Shown: piece by piece, positions 1 to 11,230 of the stretch
Position numbering within the stretch: position 1 is the stretch's first letter
How the letters are laid out: each line of letters opens with the position of its first letter
Source: Phocoena phocoena
Lineage: Eukaryota; Chordata; Mammalia; Artiodactyla; Phocoenidae
Direction: 5' to 3'
Assembly (NCBI RefSeq): GCF_963924675.1
Contig: NC_089221.1
Location: 8,243,851 to 8,307,850 of the forward strand
Length of the DNA: 64,000 bases
Program-made: the position numbers and the translations under genes
The notes under the pieces: model-generated
Told to the model about the DNA's origin: nothing
What the model saw: the letters and a program-made list of their open reading frames with translations, nothing else
Databases searched by the model: none

Positions 1-224
1 GATTATAGAGGTCATCTGGCCCCATGTTCCTCAGGGGTGTTCCTTGGTGATAGAATTTAACCCAAAAAATGTTCCATTGTTCAGTTAGTTAGGGAAATGT
101 CTTGACAAAGTTTCTCAGGTTCTTTGATGCCCTAATATAAATGATGGGTGTTCTAGTGTTCAGGATTTCCCTTACTTATTTGACCACTAAGCCTTTTTCT
201 TAGGACTGATTTGTAGGTGAATAG

Positions 225-360
225 AAATGCTGAGAAAATGAGGCCCCAAGAGATTATACAATTTGCCCCAAAGACCCGGCCAATAAGTAATAAAAGCAGG
301 AATACAGTCTGGATCTTCCCATTCTAGCTTCAGTGCTTCTACCACGCAGCACTATTTCGT
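225..360 (-). repeat. MIR SINE fragment
   Basis: Read on the minus strand, this shows the MIR core order: a GGGGCAAATTG stretch, then a CTCATTTTCTCAGCA stretch equivalent to the conserved CTCATCTGTAAAATG end. It is diverged, as expected for a SINE older than the placental radiation. No target-site duplication is visible. Confidence 0.6.
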
Positions 361-1159
361 GCATCATTTTTCAGTGACGCTAGTAAGGCACCATGGTACA
401 GTTCTTTCTTTCGTAAAACGCTGCCTTAAGAATTTCAAAACCAGCAAGTTAGTGGAATCTAGTTAAAGATAATTTCACTCTGGAGATCAACAGCTACCTC
501 AGTTGTGGGATTTTTTTCACGCACTGGGATGTCCATTGGAATTTGTCACCCGACTGCCTTCCAAGAGCCAAGAGCAGCTTTTGGAGCACGATTTCAGAGC
601 AGGTACAGGTTCAGAGACAGAAGCTAAGAGATAGGCAAACACACCTCCATTGCTACAGGTCCCTGTGCCTTGAATTTGACAGAACCCTCGAGCAGGCAAC
701 ACTTACCAGCAGCAAGTCCATGTCGCTGGCTTTGCGATACCTTCACTTCTGATTATGAAAATATCCTGATTATGCTGCCCTGCACCATAATCATTTTCAT
801 TTTTATTGTTTTCACTCAAAACCTCCCAACTTATTAAGATAAGCACCATTACACAGAAATCTGAGTAATTAATTCTTTTGCTGCATCCTGGTGGCAGCAG
901 AGAAACTCAAAGATGTTTATTAACAAAAGAATCGTTCTCAGGTGAGACTTATTATAAACAGAGCTTAGCCCCAATGCAACCTCTCATTAAATCCTGATCA
1001 GGAATTGGGTATTTTTCTCTTCCCATGCCACACTTCATCAACCAGCCTCTGCCACTTGGGTAGGATCATTATACCTTCCCCTCCACTAAAATACCACAAA
1101 TCACTGCTAACGTGGTGTCCCAGAGGGTGGTCAGAACACAAGCACACGGTCTTTCAGCA

Positions 1160-1310
1160 TCCACAGACTCAGAGAACTTTAAAATCAGAAGAGAATCTCA
1201 GAGACCGTCTACCCTACTCCCCGCATTTGACCCATCAGAGAGAGAGATCCAAGTAAACTGAGATTCCCCAAAGGCCCACAGCTGGCAGTGCCACCCATCT
1301 CCCATCTCTT
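1160..1310 (-). repeat. MIR-like SINE fragment
   Basis: The stretch has the AATCTCAGAGACC...AACTGAGATTCCCCAAAGGCCCACAGCTGG layout typical of reverse-oriented MIR/MIR3, where the last part is the complement of the conserved core. Divergence is high, so the exact subfamily is uncertain. Confidence 0.5.
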
Positions 1311-4300
1311 GTCCCAGTGAATTCTCCAGCCCACAACACTCCAGAGTGTCCCACTGAAGCCAGTGCCTGAAAGTCACCCACAGATTCCTGCTGTTCTAAG
1401 TTACTTAGCTACGGCAAAACACCCACACTCTCCCCAGAATGACAAATGTTATTAATGTCAAATGTTGATGTGAAATGCATTAAAATAAGGACATTTGTGG
1501 GATATTAGAAAATTACCGAACAAAAGATTTACATGAAGAAAAGAGCGATTTTATTTTGCATTCTTTAGAAGACAGAACTGTGAGTTGATTGACATCTATG
1601 GCAGGCAGGGGATTCGATTTTGTCCTCAATCACCTCTAAGATACCCAGCGAATGTTGGACCTGTTGGGGTCTCAGTCCCACATCTGGAAAACAGGCTGAC
1701 CAGCAGCTGACTTGAACGCAGTGGGAGAGGGAGGGAAATGAGCCAACTGACCCTTGAAAGCGCCTTGGAGATCCAGGAGCTCTTCTTCCATTCAGATGCC
1801 TTCCCTCCTGTAGGCGGGCTGCTTTACAGTTTAAATGTCATTGTTAATGAGGTTTCCTCCCCTGTGTCACGTAACATACAACAGCACAAACAAGATTTCG
1901 AGTAAAAGATTTCCTGTTAATCTCTCAATGTTTTGTTAACAGATGATCTCCAAGGAATAGACGTAGAAAGAGACCATTCACCTGTCTCCTTCACCTGCTG
2001 AGAATCACCCTCCTAAAAACATTAGCCGTGTGTCAGGTGTCATGGAAATGAACTTCTACCTGCATACCTACTCCTGAAGCATCATACAAAACACATCCTG
2101 AGTCTTTAGCGAAACAACTATACTCCCCCCAAAATATTTAGACACTATCTCTCTAACATGATATTTTCTACATGCAAAAACAGAAAAACCCAAGTTTAGA
2201 AGGAAAAATACTTCAGATGGGCAAAATACCTCCGAATTTGACCCTAACTTCCTAGTTTTCCTCACTTCTATAGCTAAGATCTGTGAAAAACAATGCAAAG
2301 TTTAGTACTGATTTTCTTAAGAAAATATTTGAGTTGGTTTTTTTTCCATACGCGGACTTTATTTTAACTCAAATTCATGCTGTCACCATGTACCATATTA
2401 ATAACCTCATGTGCCGAGAAGATTTGAAATGGGAGGTGTCACCAGTTTGGTGAGGCTTGGCTGAACCTAATTCAGCGTCATTCACAGGAGAGGCTGAAAA
2501 TCTTTACCTGCCTGAAGCCCTAAATGGTAAAGGAAGAGAAAACCCAAAAGATAAATGAGAGATGCATGTCTAGGTTAGAACTGAACAGGGGAAGTTGGTG
2601 ACATAGAGGGTCAGAGACGAGAGTGGTAAATTCAAATGTGAGGAGTGACTGGGAGACGTTATTAACATAAACAAAAGCCCCCATCAGGAACAAATCAGAA
2701 GGGCAAACTCAAATTTGCTGACACATGAAAAGCAATAAGTAATGCATAAAAATGCTTGTGCTCATTTCTTTTCCATTTTCTCCAACCAGACAACATGCAA
2801 AAGAGACTATACTTGCAAAAAGTTCCAGGTTAACTTTACCAACTACATTGTTTGCCTTTACTGTTAATTAGCGCCAGAAGCAACTCCTTTTTGCTCTTCT
2901 CTCTCCCAGGATTCCCCTCTGGAAGCTAATGAAGTTGAGAGAGTTCTAAGTTTCACAGTCTGCCTTGAGCAGTGCTATTCTTTTCCACTGGCAATACAGA
3001 CAAAATAAATTAACTTGGAGGATTTGTTGATGGAAACAGTTTACAATCAAACACCCTACTGTTGACAAAATCATCATGACTGTCACTTCACTCCTCTCTG
3101 CCAACTGCATACTTAGTGCCATTACCCAGTAAGTCATGGAAATATAAATGAGTGTGGATTATACAACACACAATTGCATAAATATGAATATTTTATAGAA
3201 CCTAAGAACGTTGCAAATTGTACATGACACGCACTTGGCACTTGCTTCCAGAGGATCTTAAGATCTCTCACCCAGACTAAGTAAACCCTCTCATGATAGA
3301 ACTTTAGAAAGATGTTTCTGGGTGGATATTCCTGAAGGCAAGTGATGAGGGGGAGAGGAAGGGGAAATATTCTGTTTGGAACTGATTTAAAAATACATAA
3401 ATTTGTTAGCACATTTTTATGTTTAGGATAGCCATTTCATTTATATATTTTCCTAAGTGGAATATAATTTCCAAAAACAATTTTTAAAGAACAGAGTTTA
3501 AAGCCAAATGCATCTAATTTGGTATCACCTACTATTCTGGATCTTTCATGTTTGAATACTTTGACAAAAATGTTAGATCAGACCACTCTGCACCCAAATT
3601 GCCTGTAATTCCTCCACCAGGGGTGCCCGTCTTCCTTTCCCCTCTGTCCAAGACCAGCTCAGGATATGGGTTTTTTTCTCCCTTCTTTGAAATTATTAAG
3701 CCTGGATCCTTGGAAGTATATCCTTTGACATTTCTTAGATTCTGTAAGATATGACTGTCACACTCTTTGTTTGTGTTAATTACATCTATGACATTTCCAT
3801 ACTTCCGCAAACCCTCCCCCTCTCAGTGTCCAAAACTGGGCTCAAAAGTCATAGGCACTCCCTAAATATGTAAAGGAAATTATTAAATAAAATGACATGT
3901 TCTTCAGTTTCTATAGAACATAATATGGAAATGGGAAAATAATAGAAGAAGCGTGAGTACTCCTTTCAGCCAGGTGAGGTCACAACCTTGGAAACCATAA
4001 ATTCATACACAAAAAAGTAGTGTGTTCATTAAAACTTGCTAATGGAGGTTGGTAAATACTTTATTAGTCAAGATTATTTATTACAAGTGTGGGTGTAAAT
4101 TAAGAAGCTGCTGAGTCTCACATGGTATCACTGGATTATCAGCTCCACAAGGAAAGTTTTCTCATTGTACATAGCTTGATAGGCAGAATAATGGCCCCCA
4201 AAGAGGTCCACAATCTAATCCCTGGAAACTGATTGTGTTAGGTTACCTACTAGGCAAAAACAAAACACAAAACTCAGTCTTAAGATCCAGGAACTGCTTA

Positions 4301-6853
4301 TCATGTTTAAATTCTCCACTTTGACTCAGTTATTATACTTTATGAACATTTGTAATGTAATGGCAATGTTCCAGAAAACCTTTGAAATTTGCAACTGCAC
4401 TAAACTAAAAAAAAATCCACTTGTTCAACGTTCAAAATACAGATTTTTATTCAAGAGATGAGGCTGGAGTGATAAAAGTTTGAAACTTCATCTTATAAGG
4501 AACTTTATCGTATAAGTTTTGAAGTGGCACCAAGCAATTGACATGATAACATTTGAGTTTATGGAAACTCATTCTAGGCACAGTACAGAGAATGAATTGT
4601 TTGAAAAAGCCAGCAGGAAGACCAGGTAGGAAGTACTGCATTAACTCTAGCAAGAGGATCAAGGGCTTGGCCTTGGAGAGTGGCCATGGGAGTGGAGAGA
4701 AAAGGATGAATTCTAGGAAAGTTTATGAGGTAATATTGACAGGAATTGGTGACTGAAGGAGGGAGAGAAAGAAGTCAGTGGGGATTACAAGTTTTGAGTT
4801 TGGACAACAGGGTGGGTGATAACCATTTAGTAGCTGCAGAGCATGAGATACAATGGCTGAGTATGAGATATATTATACTTGGTCACAATATAATGAGCCC
4901 TGATCTGGACATGTTGAGCTTGTAATGGGGGAGAGGACAGAAAACGATTGTGGGAAATAATAATAATTGGATATATCAATCTCCAGCTCAAGGAACAGAT
5001 TTTGTTAGAAACATAGATTTGAGAGTCATCAATACATGAATGCAGGTGGAGGCCATTGGGTATGACAGTACACAAGATAAATGTATAGATTAAGAATCTA
5101 GGGGAAAACTCTGGGGAACACTGTTTTTAAGGGGTAGGATAAAAGAAGAATGTACACAGGAGACTAAGTGCATAGCCAGAGAGAAAGAAAACCAGGAGAA
5201 TTCAGTGTTATGACAGCCAACAGACCATTTCAAGATTGTGGCTATAATCCAAGGTGCCAAATGCTGCTGAGAGATGGAGCAAGATGGAAGGGTGGGCATT
5301 GAGTTTTGCAATAGGGATACCATTAGGAACCAGAATGATAATGGTTTTAGTGGAAAACTGGGGACAGAGGTGTCCTGAAGGATGTTAAGGTGGGATGAGT
5401 GCAAGGGGAAGAAGAAGGAAAACAAGTCAAGAAGCTTGACAAAAATAAGAGAAGGAAGAAGTTGACTGATAGGGAATTGTGAAAAAACACTGTATTTCTA
5501 AAAGAGAGAAACAATGATCTGAAGAGGGCAGTAGAGAAGATGAGGTTGATAATTTAGGTTGACTAGGAGATAACTGTTATCATGAGGGGGTGGATCCAGA
5601 ACAGAAGGGAAGGGATGTGCTATGGATGGTGATCCGAGACGTGTGTTCCACTCTGGTGAGAGGGAGCAAGGAAAGGATGGATGTAGGAGTTGAAGGTCAG
5701 TTTTTAGGTCTGACAGAGGAAAACTGATAAATTTACCATCTGTTGGCTTTTTATTCTTTTGTTAAGTAGGAGCTGAGGTTATCTAAATGCTTAATTTTGA
5801 AAAGAGAGATAGATGTTCTAGAATTTAAACCAAAATTTTAATACTAATAAATCCAACGTCCTCAAGTGGTACCATCTTAGCATAGATTTGAATTTTTAAA
5901 ACCCTAATCGAGTGGTCTGAAGTAATTTAAAAAGGGATTGCAAACTTATTTGATGTTCAACATTATGGAAAACTCATTCATAATACAAAGAAAAAATTCT
6001 CAAACCTCTTTCTACTCCCCCATGAATCTTTCACTCTTATAGGTTCTCCAGAGCTTCTCAAACATCAGACACCAAACATGCTTCTTCATACCCAGCCTGT
6101 GACCACTTTCTTATCCTCTTCTCATTTCCTGCTCTCTGACTCTCTGTTATGAATATAAACTGAAGCTCTTTCATTACATTCTTTTCTCTTTCCTTCTACT
6201 TCTCAGGCTTTTTTCTCTATATCCATTCTCTAGATTCAAAGGTTTGCATCATAAAAGATCCAGGAACAGTTCTGGAAAATACAGAATTTTTCTTGGAAGA
6301 CTGGGACAGGAATATTTTTTTAAAAAAGGAACAAGGAGAAAGAACTCACAGATTATTAAGTTGTGGGACAGCCATCTCAATACAAGAGCAGCTTTTGTCG
6401 AATGTGATGTCAACACTGGAGAATGACCCAGCATGGCCATCAGCTTGGAGTGTAGACCCAACCACTGAAGGCTGCCTCCAAAAGGGGGCAGGGGTTAAGT
6501 GGATAAAAGGGTGATCAATAACTCTGAAAACGTGACCATGGTACAGTACTGTGGCTGACACTGCACAAAATTTGAATTATTGGTCATGTATGTCATGTAT
6601 ATATTTTAAGCATAATATTCCAGATACTGAAAGAATGAAAAGGAATGAACAGGCATATTGACCACAGGACTCATTGGAGACTTGAGGTTAGGTTGAGCCA
6701 GTAACAAAATCCCCTTTATGGGTTTTGAACGGTGTAATGAAGCTTAGTAAATCCACAGGGAAACAAGGAGGTGCATTTCACTCCTCCATCCAGCCATTGA
6801 AGGGATTATTACCTTTGCACACAAACAAGAGGAACATCAAAACTCCTCCCTTG

Positions 6854-7062
6854 GGCTTCCCTGGTGGTGCAGTGATTGGGAGTTCGCCTGCCGATGCAGG
6901 GCACACGGGTTCGTGACCCGGTCCGGGAAGATCCCGCATGCCGCGGAGCGGCTGGGCCCGTGAGCCATGGCCGCTGAGCCTGCGCGTCCGGAGCCTGTGC
7001 TACGCAACAGGAGAGGCCACAACAGTGAGAGGCCCGCACATCGCAAAAAAAAAAAAAAAAAA
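6854..7062 (+). mobile_element. CHR-type tRNA-derived SINE
   Basis: The element starts GGCTTCCCTGGTGGTGCAG, carries the tRNA-derived box-B-like GGTTCGTGACC near 6908 and ends in a long poly(A). It is flanked by a perfect 15-bp target-site duplication, AAAACTCCTCCCTTG, at 6839-6853 and 7063-7077. Many CpGs remain, so the copy is fairly young. This family is restricted to cetaceans, hippos and ruminants, and this short variant matches the abundant cetacean type. Confidence 0.93.
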
Positions 7063-7077
7063 AAAACTCCTCCCTTG

Positions 7078-8220
7078 TAAAGTGCCTAAGTGCCTATTCA
7101 GAGTGGTTGTCTTAGTCAAGTACAAACAAACAAAATCTCACTGACAACACAGCCAGATCATTTCTTGCTCATGCAAACTTATTGGTGGATCCAGCAACCC
7201 TCAGGACAGCTGTCCTCCAAGTATGGAGCTGAGCCCTCCAGGCTGCTCTGAACCTGTGTCTCTTCCATTGTTCCCACTGCAGGGGAGAGGGTGCTGAAGG
7301 ATTCTGTGTTGAACAGCTCCCTTTGCCCTTCCAGAGCCCTTGCCAGCATTCTCCAGCTTATTCAGTCGCATAGGCTTATCTGTGTGACCTTGTTCTCTGG
7401 TTCTCATTTCATTTGACCAACGGGGTGTACCACACCAGCAGAAGCTAAGTGAGTTGGGGGTGTTATTCCTCCACTCACAGTCTGTGACGTCATGGTGGCC
7501 TGGCTGCATCCCTCTACTGAGGACCAGAACTTTCTGTCTCTCTGCATTCTGATACTGACCCCTTCTCTTGTCTTTTCAAGCCCAAGTGCTGTAATGCCTC
7601 TCTACTGTTACTAGACCAGAGTGTACCACAATCACTTGCTGCTTTCTTAAAATCTAGCCCACATGTTTGCAAACTTAAAATCCAACACACTCCTTTAGTA
7701 AACTCTCTTCAGTTACCCAGATTTTAAATGCTTTGGTCTGAAAATTGCCCATGTCATTTCCACTTGAAATCATTGACCAGAATTAGTTACATTCCCTGCT
7801 TAACTACAAGGGGCCTGGGAGGTTCAATCCCCTCAATTACTCCAGAGGAAGAAAAACCCAATATTGGTAAAGACCAGAGGTCTGTATCACAGAGGCTCAG
7901 CAATCAATATAACGTGATTTACGTGATAATTAGAGAGAAAATGGTCACTTTGCCACCTTCATCATTAGAAACAGCACATAACTTATCACAATTCCCTTTT
8001 TGGTGTGAAGAAAACTGGAGCACTTCCAAAAGCAGTGATCAAATGACAAAACTGCCAAATTAACCACCAGTTGGCAATCAGATTGAGATAGCTGTTTCCT
8101 CTCAGGTTAGAGAAGATGAACCATTAGCTTTAGAAGAGTAAGCAAGGCAAGTCACAGACCTCAAGCAGTAGTGATTGGATGTGCCCTCACATACAAAAAG
8201 TTGCAGAGGAGCTTTCAGAG
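7078..8220. other. Unclassified non-coding DNA
   Basis: I see no recognisable repeat, exon or RNA gene in this stretch. Open frames at 7201-7509 (minus) and 7728-8063 (plus) have no motif, low-complexity bias or splice-site context that would support them. Confidence 0.5.
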
Positions 8221-8230
8221 AGCTATTACA

Positions 8231-8387
8231 GGGACCTCACTGGCGGTCCAGTGGTTAAGGCTCTGTGCTTCCACTGCAGGGGGTACGAGTTAGATCTCTG
8301 GTTGGGGAACTAAGATCTCACATGCCACGTGGCCAAAAATAAATAAACAAATGAATAAAGGGTCTGGACTTAATTCTTAAAAAAAAA
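8231..8387 (+). mobile_element. Older CHR-like tRNA-derived SINE
   Basis: The body begins GGACCTCACTGGCGGTCCAG and includes GGTTGGGGAACTAAGATC, typical of the older CHR/tRNA-Glu-derived SINEs of cetartiodactyls, with an A-rich tail. Flanking copies AGCTATTACA (8221-8230) and AGCTGTTACA (8388-8397) form a 10-bp target-site duplication with one change. Confidence 0.85.
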
Positions 8388-8528
8388 AGCTGTTACACAA
8401 CTGTCACAGAAGGGGCAGAAACACAATGTTATCTTTGAAATACTTTGCTGATTAAGACAACCAGACAGAGGTAGGCACAGTACCCAATCCTGAACAGATG
8501 TGCTGAGGGCACACAGGATGTAGTACTC

Positions 8529-8573
8529 CCCTGACTCTTATATACTACTTAGAGTAGTATATAAGAGTCAGGG
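8529..8573. repeat. Perfect 21-bp inverted repeat, 3-nt loop
   Basis: Left arm 8529-8549, loop TAG at 8550-8552, right arm 8553-8573. The arms are exact reverse complements over all 21 positions, so the strand can fold into an unbroken hairpin. The right arm runs on into MIR-like sequence and the left arm does not, so the left arm is probably an inverted copy of the right. Confidence 0.95.
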
Positions 8574-8680
8574 ACCCCAGACCATGCTCTCCTAGTAACT
8601 GGATGATCTTGGCCACATCTTCTAGTCTGGTTTCTTAGGTGTAAATTGAGGAAACTGGATCAAGAGCCTTTTAACCTGTG
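8553..8680 (+). repeat. MIR SINE fragment
   Basis: The order AAGAGTCAGG, then GTAACTGGATGATCTTGGCC and TTTCTTAGGTGTAAATTGAG follows the MIR core and 3' part. Its 5' side abuts the inverted repeat. The copy is diverged and no target-site duplication is visible. Confidence 0.6.
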
Positions 8681-9844
8681 ATATATGGATATATCATGAG
8701 AGCTGCTAAAACTGTGCAAATTTTAGAATATATTTGTATGTTTGATTTTATTTTTGCAGAGAGGATTCACAGGTTTCATGAAACAACAAAACATCCTTTA
8801 TCTCTCCCCTCCAGAAAAAGGTTAGGACCAGTGGGCTAGATGATGTCCAATGATTCTTCCTGATCTAACATTTGATGATCCTATGTTCATTTCTGGTCAA
8901 TATATTGGCCAGATGAAAAAGCATATAATATATGGTAGTTTCCCAAGGAAACAAAGGAAAGAGGAAAAGATTTAATATGACCCAGAAGCATGATCAATAT
9001 CCACAGGCATACAGCAGAGGTTGGAAATCTTTTTTTTAAAACAACGCTTTGTGTTCAGTTAGGAGCACTTTCCATCCTGGCATTTTCAGAGTGTATTTGG
9101 GGTGAGGCTGAATACTTCTTTGGTCTTGAGAAGGGGGTTGAATGTGCAGATTCTCACAAGGACAGGTGAGCACGTGTCCTGTTATTTAGTGTCTGTCAGC
9201 CAAGATTAACTTTTGGTAATGGCAGAAAATAAGTATGAAGGAACTTTTGTACTCAGTATTGCAGCCTCAGGCTTCTCACTTAACGCACACTGTTTTTGTT
9301 CTTGAACACACAACTCTCATTTAGGGATTCTTAACTAAGATGTCAGCATTAAATTCTTGTCCAATATTTTCTTCCTATAATTTCCACTTTGGGTTTTAAC
9401 ATTTTTTTGGTGAGACATGGGATTGGTCAGGTGGGTTAATTACAAAGTCTATGGTTCATTACCCCACTTCTGCATACCTCAAAAGCAGAATTATCAAAAG
9501 AGCGCTCCAAACGTGGACTCAGAAACAGGCAAATCCAATGAGCTGCTTGGTGTTCGATGAATGATGTGAACTGGACAGACTGTTAGAAGATGATTTTTCA
9601 AAAGAATCATTTTCAAATCCACAAAATCATAACTGCTGTATAATGTAAAATGAACATACGTAACTGGTTCAAAGAAGAGGCTCAAGACCAGATATATATA
9701 GAATATCAAAAATGCTAAATTTGTTGATAGATGCAAAACTAGACACAAAATGTAATCTTTGGAATGATATTTGGATCATCTTTTCTACAGGGTAGAAATG
9801 AGTTGTATCATGACCAGACAAAATCCATCTGCATTTCTGTGGAC
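8681..9844. other. Unclassified non-coding DNA before the L1
   Basis: No repeat or gene is recognised. The last bases give the pre-insertion flank of the full-length L1. Confidence 0.5.
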
Positions 9845-9857
9845 AAGAGTCATTTGC
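9845..9857 (+). repeat. 5' target-site duplication of the full-length L1
   Basis: AAGAGTCATTTGC directly precedes the L1 5' end and is repeated exactly at 19469-19481 after the second poly(A). The bottom-strand nick implied here (TCTT/GT) is a loose match to the L1 endonuclease preference TTTT/AA. Confidence 0.88.
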
Positions 9858-11230
9858 TGGAGACGGCGGGAAGATGGCGGAAGAGTAAGACGTGGAGATC
9901 GCCTTCCTCCTCACGGATACACCAGAAATACATATACACGTGGAACAACTCCTACCGAACACCTACTGAAGGCTGGCAGAAGACCTCAGAGCTCCCAAAA
10001 GGCAAGAAACTCCCCACGTACCTGGGTAGGGCAAAAGAAAAAAGAAAAAACAGAGACAAAAGAATAAGGACGGCACCTGCACCAGTGGGAGGGAGCTGTA
10101 AAGGAGGAAAAGTTTCCACACACTAGGAAGCCCCTCCGCGGGCGGAGACTGCGGGAGGCGGAGGGGGGAGCTTCGGGACCGCGGAGTGGAGCACAGCGAC
10201 GGGTGCGGAGGGCAAAGCGGGGGGATTCCTGCACAGACGATCGGTGCCGACCGGCACTCACCAACCCGAGAGGCTTGTCTGCTTACCCGCCGGGGCGGGC
10301 GGGGCTGCGAGCTGAGGCTCGGGTTTCGGTTTTGGACGGAGCGCGGGGAGAGGACTGGGGTTGGCGGCTTGAGCATAGCCTGGAGGGGTTGGTGCGCCAC
10401 GACTAGCCGGGAGGGAGTTCGGGGAAAAGCCTGCACCGGCCGAAGAGGCAAGAGACTTTTTCTTCCCTCTTTGTTTCCTGGCGCGCGAGGAGAGGGGTTT
10501 AAGAGCGCTGCTTAAAGGAACTCCAGAGAAGGGCGCGAGCCGCGGCTAAAAAGCGCAAACCCCAGAGACGGGCGCGAGCCTCGGCTGAGGGCGCGAGCCC
10601 CCGAGACGGGCGCGAGCCGCGGCGGGAAGCGCGAGCCCCCGAGACGGGCGCGAGCCGCGGCGGGAAGCGCGAGCCCCAGAGACGGGCGCGAGCCGCGGCT
10701 GAAACTGCGGAGCCCAGAGACGGGCGGGAGACGCTGGGGCTGCTGCTGCCGCCACCAGGGGGGCTGTGTGCGAGCACAGGTCACTCTCCGCGCCCCTCTT
10801 CCGCGGAGCCTGTGCAGGCCGCCACTGCCGGGTTCCCGGGATCTGGGGACAGCTTCCCGCACGGCGGGTCTCAGGCTGGTGCAGCGTCACGCCGGCCTCT
10901 GCCGCAGCGTCACGCCGCCTCTGCCGCCGCAGGCCCGCCCCGCACGCAGTGCCCCGCCTTCCCCCATCCCCCAACCCCCGGCCTGAGTGAGCCGGGGCCC
11001 CCGAATCAGCGGCTCCTTTAACCCCGTCCTGTCTGAGCAAAAAAAACAGACGCCCTCCAGCGATCAGCGCGCAGGGGCAGGGCCGGGTACAAAGCTGAGC
11101 TCCTGTGAGCTGTGAGAGCAGGGAGGAGAGGGGGAGGTCTCTCCCGGCAGCCGCGGAGGCGGCGGATTGAAGCTCCACAATCAACTTGATGTGCCCTGCA
11201 TTGTGGAATACCTGAATAGACAGGGAGTGA
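9858..11230 (+). promoter_or_regulatory. L1 internal promoter, CpG island and YY1-like site
   Basis: L1 elements carry their own RNA polymerase II promoter at the 5' end. The element opens GGAGACGGCGGG and then AAGATGGCGG (9871-9880), a strong match to the YY1 site that sets transcription start in primate L1s and sits at the same relative position. The stretch from about 10120 to 11180 is very rich in G+C and CpG, in sharp contrast to the AT-rich surroundings, and so would be a target for DNA methylation. The promoter role is inferred from L1 family knowledge. Confidence 0.8.
10526..10735 (+). repeat. 38-bp GC-rich tandem repeat in the L1 promoter
   Basis: The anchor GAGACGGG recurs at 10565, 10603, 10641, 10679 and 10717, an exact 38-bp spacing. 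A variant (GAGAAGGG at 10526) lies one 39-bp step earlier. Units share the pattern GGGCGCGAGCCGCGGC. Each unit adds several CpGs, so copy number would change promoter CpG content. Confidence 0.93.

Larger units (their letters stand above)
1..6838. other. Mostly unclassified non-coding DNA
   Basis: No exon, RNA gene or young transposon is recognisable apart from the two MIR-like stretches listed separately. Short open frames here lack splice context, repeats or recognisable motifs and look like chance. Positions 4530-5770 resemble a dispersed ancient mammalian repeat (purine-rich, with a CAAATGCTGCTGAGAG core near 5260), but I cannot name the family. Positions 4180-4250 resemble the edge of another old interspersed repeat. 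Confidence 0.5.

Noticed and set aside
8529..8573. Hairpin as a microRNA precursor
   Set aside because: A 3-nt loop and a 21-bp stem are too short for a usual pre-miRNA; a template-switch origin is simpler.
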